Assembly (NCBI GenBank): GCA_946404705.1
Contig: CAMJES010000059.1
Coordinates: 1 to 9,705, forward strand
Direction of reading: 5' to 3'
DNA length: 9,705 bases
Source: an uncultured Ruminococcus sp.
Lineage (GTDB): Bacteria; Bacillota; Clostridia; Oscillospirales; Ruminococcaceae
This document shows positions 6,046 to 9,705 of the stretch, in pieces. Each line of letters begins with the position of its first letter. Position 1 is the first letter of the stretch. The position numbers and the translations under genes are program-made. The notes beneath the pieces were generated by a model. It was given only the letters and a program-made list of their open reading frames with translations. It made no database searches and was not told the origin of the DNA.

Positions 6046-6208
6046 TTAATTCGGAATTAGGAATTAGGAATTCGGAATTATTTGCATAGCTGTCATTTAT
6101 CGGTAAAATCATATCCTTTTTACGGGACGGGAAACCCGTCCCCTACGATTTGCGGATATTTTTCGGAACAAAATAATTCCGAATTCCGAATTCATAATTC
6201 CGAATTAA
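6046..6208. mobile_element. MITE-like element A with terminal inverted repeats and TTAA ends
   Basis: About 163 bp filling the folA-sirtuin gap. The left end is made of AATTCGGAATT/AATTAGG units and the right end is nearly its reverse complement over about 38 bp. TTAA flanks both sides (6046-6049 and 6205-6208). A perfect 8-bp G/C stem with an AAA loop lies at 6124-6142. Positions 6067-6114 are identical to 7653-7700 in element B over 48 bp. It encodes no transposase, so any movement would need one supplied elsewhere. The folA stop codon is part of the right-hand TTAA. The conserved inner segment has no homology I recognise. Confidence 0.7.
6124..6142. repeat. strong GC hairpin inside element A
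   Basis: GGGACGGG (6124-6131) and CCCGTCCC (6135-6142) form a perfect 8-bp stem with an AAA loop. There is no T-tract on either side, so it is not a standard intrinsic terminator, although it could stall transcription or protect an mRNA end between folA and the sirtuin gene. In element B the matching positions are degraded and the stem is lost. Confidence 0.75.
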
Positions 6209-6690
6209 ATTTTAGTGTATGTGCAGAACCTAAACTTGACCCCTTCGTGTTCATGCTCGTCCGAACACTCCGCAAGCTTCCATTCGGGCAGCTCGTCAAG
6301 GTTCGGGAAGAACACCTCTGCGCCTGCTTGAGCGTCAATTTTCGTGATAAGCGCCTTTTTGCAGTAAGGCAGAAGCGCACGGTATATCTCTCCTCCGCCG
6401 CAGACGAAGACCTCGTCCTCTCCCTCGGCAAGCCGTACAGCCTCTTCAACGCTGTGAACGACCTCGACTCCCTCGGGCGCAAAGCTTCCATCTCTCGAAA
6501 GAACGATATTGCGCCTGTCCTTAAACGGCTTTCCGTTCGGCAGCGATTCAAGCGTTTTCCTGCCCATTATAACGGTGTGACCGAGCGTTGTGCTGCGGAA
6601 AAACTTCATATCCTCGGGGATATGGAAAAGAAGATCTCCGTTTTTGCCGATGCCGTAATCAGCGTCAGCGGCAGCAATTGCCGTAAGCAT
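6205..6690 (-). CDS. folA: dihydrofolate reductase
   Basis: A 161-residue enzyme that reduces dihydrofolate to tetrahydrofolate with NADPH, regenerating cofactor used up by ThyA. GIGKNGDLLFHIPEDMKFF (13-31) aligns without gaps to the E. coli active-site loop: Asp27, the proton-donating acid, is conserved, but Pro21 and Trp22 are Leu and Phe. MGRKTLESLP (42-51) and VCGGGEIY (96-103) are the NADPH-binding motifs. The length matches the family (E. coli 159). The ATG at 6690 has the strong site AAAGGGGAG (6698-6706), overlapping the thyA stop, so the two are translationally close. The TAA stop lies within the TTAA at the edge of repeat element A. The Leu-Phe change may matter for antifolate binding but probably reflects the lineage. 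Confidence 0.96.
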   Translation of the reverse strand: MLTAIAAADADYGIGKNGDLLFHIPEDMKFFRSTTLGHTVIMGRKTLESLPNGKPFKDRRNIVLSRDGSFAPEGVEVVHSVEEAVRLAEGEDEVFVCGGGEIYRALLPYCKKALITKIDAQAGAEVFFPNLDELPEWKLAECSDEHEHEGVKFRFCTYTKI

Positions 6691-6705
6691 ATCCGCACTC
6701 CCCTT

Positions 6706-7536
6706 TCATATCGCAACTTCTATCTTGAAATCGCCTTCGTGATATTTGTAACCGTCCAACGAGAAGCTGTCGGGCGTGAATTTGTAAAAATCATCTATCG
6801 AGCTGTCAATGTTAAACTTGGGCGCGTCAAACGGCTCGTTTTTGATTATCTCCTTGATTATCGGAACGTGCCTGTCATAGATGTGAGCGTTGGCAATAAC
6901 GTGAACAAGCTCACCCGGTTGAAGTCCGCTCACCTGCGCAAGCATATAAACAAGCACGGCATACTGGCAGACGTTCCAGTTGTTCGCCGTGAGCATATCC
7001 TGCGAACGCTGATTGAGCAGAGCGTTGAGCTTTCCGCCCGAAACGTTGAAGGTCATACTGTATGCACAGGGGTAAAGCCCCATTTCCGAAAGGTCGTGGT
7101 GGTTGTAAAGATTGGTCATTATGCGCCTGCTTGACGGGTTGTGTTTAAGGTCGTAAAGCACACGGTCAACTTGGTCGAAATCGCCCTCGGGATAGTGGTG
7201 CTTAACGCCGAGCTGATAGCCGTAAGCCTTGCCGATAGAGCCGTTTTCGTCCGCCCAGCTGTCCCAGATATGTGCGTCAAGGTCTTTGATGTTGTTCGAT
7301 TTTTTCTGCCATATCCACAAAAGCTCCTTAACGGCGGTTTTCAGAAAAGTCCTGCGCAGGGTCGTTATCGGGAACTCTTTGGAGAGGTCGTAGCGGTTGA
7401 CAACGCAGAAACGGCTTATCGTGTGTGCAGGAGTGCCGTCCTCCCACTTCGGACGAACGTCCATACCCGTATCCCACGTTCCGTTTTCGAGTATATCCTT
7501 GACATTATCTATAAAAATGCGGTCTGCAATGCTCAT
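6706..7536 (-). CDS. thyA: thymidylate synthase (ThyA), divergent Clostridia-type
   Basis: A 276-residue enzyme that methylates dUMP to dTMP using methylene-THF, producing DHF for FolA. Conserved elements are the phosphate-binding pair Arg137-Arg138 (SRRIM), catalytic Cys157 in LYPCAYSMTF, QRSQD (176-180), Asn188, HIYDRH (218-223) and the C-terminal KIEVAI. Two departures from the textbook enzyme stand out: the residue after the catalytic Cys, His in E. coli, is Ala158, and the LGxPFN segment reads TANNWN. dUMP contacts such as Asn188 and the His218/Tyr220 pair remain, so activity is expected. The ATG at 7536 has AAAGGAA upstream and a near-consensus promoter at 7579-7607, giving a leader of about 36 nt. 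It is the first gene of the minus-strand block. Confidence 0.95.
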   Translation of the reverse strand: MSIADRIFIDNVKDILENGTWDTGMDVRPKWEDGTPAHTISRFCVVNRYDLSKEFPITTLRRTFLKTAVKELLWIWQKKSNNIKDLDAHIWDSWADENGSIGKAYGYQLGVKHHYPEGDFDQVDRVLYDLKHNPSSRRIMTNLYNHHDLSEMGLYPCAYSMTFNVSGGKLNALLNQRSQDMLTANNWNVCQYAVLVYMLAQVSGLQPGELVHVIANAHIYDRHVPIIKEIIKNEPFDAPKFNIDSSIDDFYKFTPDSFSLDGYKYHEGDFKIEVAI

Positions 7537-7578
7537 TTTCCGAAATTCCTTTACATAAACAAATAAATACTTAATGAT

Positions 7579-7607
7579 ATTATATCATACCTCAGCGCAA
7601 ATTGCAA
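7579..7607 (-). promoter_or_regulatory. sigma-A-type promoter of thyA-folA
   Basis: On the minus strand TTGCAA (7602-7607) and a perfect TATAAT (7579-7584) are separated by exactly 17 bp. Transcription would start near 7572, about 36 nt before the thyA ATG. No riboswitch-like structure fits in so short a leader. Confidence 0.8.
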
Positions 7608-7638
7608 GAGAAAGAGAAAAATAATCACGGTATTTCAA

Positions 7639-7811
7639 TTAATTCGGAATTCGGAATTCGGAATTATTTGCATAGCTGTCATTTATCGGTAAAATCATAT
7701 TCTTTTTTTGAAGATGGGAAAGCACGTCCTCAACAATTTGCAGACATTATTAAGAACAAAACAATTCCTAATTCCGAATTTAAAAATTACGCATTACGAA
7801 TTACGCATTAA
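7639..7811. mobile_element. MITE-like element B, second copy of element A family
   Basis: About 173 bp lying between the two divergent promoters. The left end carries three AATTCGG units, and positions 7653-7700 are identical to 6067-6114 of element A. The rest of the interior is recognisably related but diverged, and the GC hairpin of A is lost. The right end has changed flavour to ATTACGCATTACGAATTACGC units, so the terminal inverted repeat is weaker. TTAA occurs at both ends (7639-7642 and 7808-7811). No coding capacity. Its right edge is only 7 bp from the -35 box of the DUF4317 promoter. Confidence 0.7.
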
Positions 7812-7818
7812 ATTAGCG

Positions 7819-7847
7819 TTGACTTTTTGAGAAAAAAATAGTATAAT
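7819..7847 (+). promoter_or_regulatory. sigma-A-type promoter of the DUF4317-trxA unit
   Basis: TTGACT (7819-7824) and a perfect TATAAT (7842-7847) are 17 bp apart. Transcription would start near 7854, giving a leader under 30 nt before the ribosome binding site AAGGTGG (7866-7872) and the ATG at 7882. It begins immediately after repeat element B, whose end may influence it. Confidence 0.85.
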
Positions 7848-7881
7848 AAACCTATAATTTTACATAAGGTGGTTAAATTTT

Positions 7882-9024
7882 ATGAACAAAAAAGAGCTTG
7901 CCGAGATAAAGAAAAATTTCGGCGAACACAGCGGTTTTTTCACGCTCAACCGTGTACTGACCGCTTACATAGATACGCAGAAAAACGTTCGTTGCCAATC
8001 CAACGAGCTGTTTTCTCTCACTCCCGAGGAGATCGGCGCTGTTCTTATGGAGTCCCTTTCAAAGGTGTTCCGCGGCAATCTCGGAAAGGGATTGCTTGAA
8101 TACCCTTTTCCACGCGAACAATATGACGAGGGCGGTTCGCAGAGGGTGCTTTGGGAGGCGGTAAAAACCAAGCTTGCTGATGATACCGCTTGTGCGGCAC
8201 TTTTGGAAAGAATTGTCAATAATCTTGCATACGAGCCTGCATATACTATAATCATCGGGCATTGCTCATACAGCATAATGTCGAGGGACAAAAATGACGA
8301 TGATCTCGGCACGGCTGCTGATGAATACAACTTCATAGTATGCGCAGTTTGTCCTGCTGTGACAAACGATGACGGACTAATGTTTGACGGTGATACCAAT
8401 TCGATTTCAAAGAAGCCAAACACCGAGCTTGTTATCGCAAGAGAGCCGACAGACGGTTTCTTCTACCCTGTTTTCAGCGACAGAGCGCCCGATGTCAACA
8501 GCGTTATGTACTTCACCAAATCGCCGAGAAAGCCGAATGTTTCGTTTGTCAATGATGTTCTCGGCTGCGAGTTCAGAATGAGCGCAAACGGCGAGAAAAA
8601 GACCTTTCAGCAGGTGATGCATGACGTATGCGGTGATGAGCTGAACTATACCGTTATAACGCAGGTCAACGAGAAGCTGCGCGAGCTTGTCGCAGAGTCG
8701 AAGAATGAAACGGAGCTGCCCGTTGTAGACGGAAACAGAATGTATAATATTCTCTCCGACTCGGGCGTAAGCGATGAAAGGCTTGAGGGACTGAAAACGA
8801 TATTCGAGAACAAGGTGGGCAGCGGCGGACTGACCGCAACGAACCTTGTCGAGCCGAAAACGAAGCTTTCGACCCCCGAGATCACCGTCAGCATAAGCAA
8901 GGACGCAACGGAAAAGGTGAGAACGACCGTGGTTGACGGCAGAAGATGCCTTATAATCGACCTTGACGACCCTGCAATCGAGATAAACGGACTTGCGACA
9001 AGGATAAAGGGCAACTCGATATAA
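7882..9024 (+). CDS. DUF4317 domain-containing protein
   Basis: A 380-residue soluble protein matching my memory of the DUF4317 family of Firmicutes: an N-terminal MNKKELAEIKKNF start, a region on 'LNRVLTAYID', the central FPREQYDEGGSQRVLWEAV (about 76-94) and YTIIIGHCSYSI stretches, an acidic segment before YNFIVCAVCPA (about 149-159), DGFFYPVFSDRAPDVNSVMYFTK (about 191-213), and a C-terminal beta-rich tail (ITVSISKDATEKVRTTVVDGRRCLIIDLDD). It has no signal peptide or membrane segment. The family has no established function. The ATG is supported by AAGGTGG nine bases upstream and by the promoter at 7819-7847. Thioredoxin follows 25 nt downstream, so a redox link is possible but is inferred only from co-transcription. 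It looks intact. Confidence 0.9.
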   Translation: MNKKELAEIKKNFGEHSGFFTLNRVLTAYIDTQKNVRCQSNELFSLTPEEIGAVLMESLSKVFRGNLGKGLLEYPFPREQYDEGGSQRVLWEAVKTKLADDTACAALLERIVNNLAYEPAYTIIIGHCSYSIMSRDKNDDDLGTAADEYNFIVCAVCPAVTNDDGLMFDGDTNSISKKPNTELVIAREPTDGFFYPVFSDRAPDVNSVMYFTKSPRKPNVSFVNDVLGCEFRMSANGEKKTFQQVMHDVCGDELNYTVITQVNEKLRELVAESKNETELPVVDGNRMYNILSDSGVSDERLEGLKTIFENKVGSGGLTATNLVEPKTKLSTPEITVSISKDATEKVRTTVVDGRRCLIIDLDDPAIEINGLATRIKGNSI

Positions 9025-9049
9025 AACGCAATGCGAAAGGAATGGAAAA

Positions 9050-9358
9050 ATGACAACAGAATTAACATATCAAGATTTTGAGCAGGAAGTGCTGAAATCG
9101 GAGAAGCCTGTGCTTGTGGATTTCTGGGCATCGTGGTGCGGCCCGTGCATGATGGTTTCACCGTTGGTGGACGAGCTTTCGGAGGAGATAACGGACGTAA
9201 AGTTCTGTAAGGTCAACGTCGACGAAGAACAGCAGCTTGCGGTAAAATTCGGCATAGAAAGTATACCGACATTACTTTTTTTCGAGGGCGGAAAGCTGAA
9301 AGATCAGCTTATCGGAGCTGTTCCGAAAGCACAGCTGAAAAAGTTCATCGGAAAGTGA
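9050..9358 (+). CDS. trxA: thioredoxin
   Basis: A 102-residue cytosolic thioredoxin that reduces protein disulfides through the WCGPC active site (29-33; Cys30 and Cys33) and is recycled by thioredoxin reductase, which is not in this window. The VLVDFWASWCGPC strand-loop, FCKVNVDEE (52-60), the cis-proline in SIPTLLFF (Pro73) and the GGKLKDQLIGA hairpin are all standard, and the length is normal. An extra Cys53 lies outside the active site. The ATG at 9050 has AAAGGA (9036-9041) with 8-nt spacing. The gene follows the DUF4317 gene by 25 nt with no promoter or terminator between them, so it is probably the second gene of that unit. Composite repeat R begins only 5 bp after its TGA. Confidence 0.97.
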   Translation: MTTELTYQDFEQEVLKSEKPVLVDFWASWCGPCMMVSPLVDELSEEITDVKFCKVNVDEEQQLAVKFGIESIPTLLFFEGGKLKDQLIGAVPKAQLKKFIGK

Positions 9359-9363
9359 TTGTT

Positions 9364-9705
9364 TTAATGCGGAATTCGGAATTATTGCAGTCCAACGTAT
9401 CTCTTTAAAACCGCGAAGCGGACAAAAGTTTACGTCCACGCTTTTCAAAGGGTGGCGAGGGGTCAAGGGGGCGAGCAGCCCCTTGTCGCGCTCCGCAGAG
9501 CGCGAAACTCCCCTAACGATAAACCATAGTGAAACGCACAACAGCGTAAAAAAACTAAATGTTACAAAAGCGCAATTCACATCAAAAACGGAAAAGAGAA
9601 CAAGTTTTGTCAAATAAAAACTTTCTAAACCGTTAGTGTGAATTGCGCTTATTCTATTTTCCTAAAGTAAACTTTCCTCGGGGATAAAACGCGAGAAGCG
9701 AAGCG
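9364..9705 (-). repeat. composite hairpin-rich repeat, copy R (inverted relative to copy L; runs off window)
   Basis: Non-coding DNA after trxA. Read on the minus strand it has the module order of copy L: partial outer hairpin at the window edge, an inverted repeat with arms 9568-9581 and 9637-9650, an AT-rich spacer, and a core at about 9407-9508 with hairpins 9486-9505, 9468-9482 and 9418-9439. It then ends in the AATTCGG module (9364-9386). Stem bases differ from L in matched pairs at two hairpins. I see no gene in this stretch, and the apparent minus-strand open frame across it has no family features. The copy lies directly 3' of trxA, as copy L lies 3' of the epimerase gene. Confidence 0.75.
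9568..9650. repeat. 83-bp inverted repeat with AAGCGCAATTCAC arms
   Basis: Arms 9568-9581 and 9637-9650 are perfect 14-bp reverse complements with the same sequence as the arms at 428-443 and 488-503. The 55-nt interior is unlike the other copy but contains its own AACGG/CCGTT pairing (9587-9591 with 9630-9634). On the plus strand the right arm is followed by a weak T-rich stretch, so it may end trxA transcripts. Confidence 0.65.

Noticed and set aside
6011..6115. Promoter for the sirtuin operon inside element A
   Set aside because: Only weak candidates appear (a TTTACC-like -35 with an AATAAT-like -10 at 19-bp spacing), not strong enough to report as a feature.
6124..6142. Intrinsic terminator between folA and the sirtuin gene
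   Set aside because: The stem is strong but neither side has a T-tract, so termination is not supported.
6046..6208. CRISPR array or riboswitch in the AATTCGG repeat regions
   Set aside because: Repeats are only 7-11 bp units without regular spacers, no cas genes are nearby, and no known riboswitch consensus is visible.
6082..7134. Long (350 aa) plus-strand open frame
   Set aside because: It is antisense to folA and thyA, which are unmistakable, and begins inside repeat element A. Its first residues recur at 7602-7811 only because the repeat is duplicated.
9272..9613. 113-residue minus-strand open frame across the trxA end and copy R
   Set aside because: It overlaps trxA antisense and the repeat hairpins, and lacks a ribosome binding site and any family features.

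Overview
The window looks like a chromosomal segment of a gut or rumen Gram-positive anaerobe of the Oscillospiraceae/Ruminococcus type. Reasons: Firmicute-style AAGGAG ribosome binding sites, Ser/Thr/Glu-rich lipoproteins of the '...LLLTACG' type, a DUF4317 protein, a TatD-associated-type radical SAM protein, and AT-rich intergenic repeats built from AATTCGGAATT units. No species can be named from the sequence alone.

Layout. (1) Positions 1-231 hold the 3' end of an unrecognised AT-rich gene. (2) Positions 232-701 hold no gene; most of this is a composite hairpin-rich repeat (copy L). (3) Positions 699-7536 are a long minus-strand block read right to left: thyA, folA, [MITE-like element A], Sir2-type deacylase, a small lipoprotein, a second lipoprotein that appears frameshifted, a third lipoprotein with two GxW-type repeats, nadC, a short radical SAM protein and an aldose-1-epimerase-family protein. 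Gaps are mostly 10-20 nt, and several ribosome binding sites overlap the upstream stop codon, so most of this is probably one or two transcripts. (4) Positions 7537-7881 are a divergent promoter region: two near-consensus sigma-A-type promoters face away from each other with MITE-like element B between them. (5) Positions 7882-9358 on the plus strand hold a DUF4317 gene and thioredoxin, probably one transcript. (6) Positions 9364-9705 hold a second composite repeat (copy R), inverted relative to L and running off the window.

How the genes fit together. thyA and folA form the classical dTMP/tetrahydrofolate pair: ThyA oxidises methylene-THF to DHF and FolA reduces it back. In the downstream block an NAD-consuming Sir2 deacylase and the NAD-making NadC sit on the same apparent transcript, separated by three lipoproteins that share leader-peptide style and probably arose by duplication. 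The radical SAM and epimerase genes have no obvious pathway link to them.

The least conventional content is non-coding. The window is bracketed by inverted copies of a roughly 340-bp modular repeat whose hairpins show compensatory base changes, each lying directly 3' of the last gene of a transcription unit. A second family (A and B, about 165-170 bp, with terminal inverted repeats in A and TTAA at both ends) shares its terminal module with the composite repeats. At two genes the repeat junction coincides with the stop codon.
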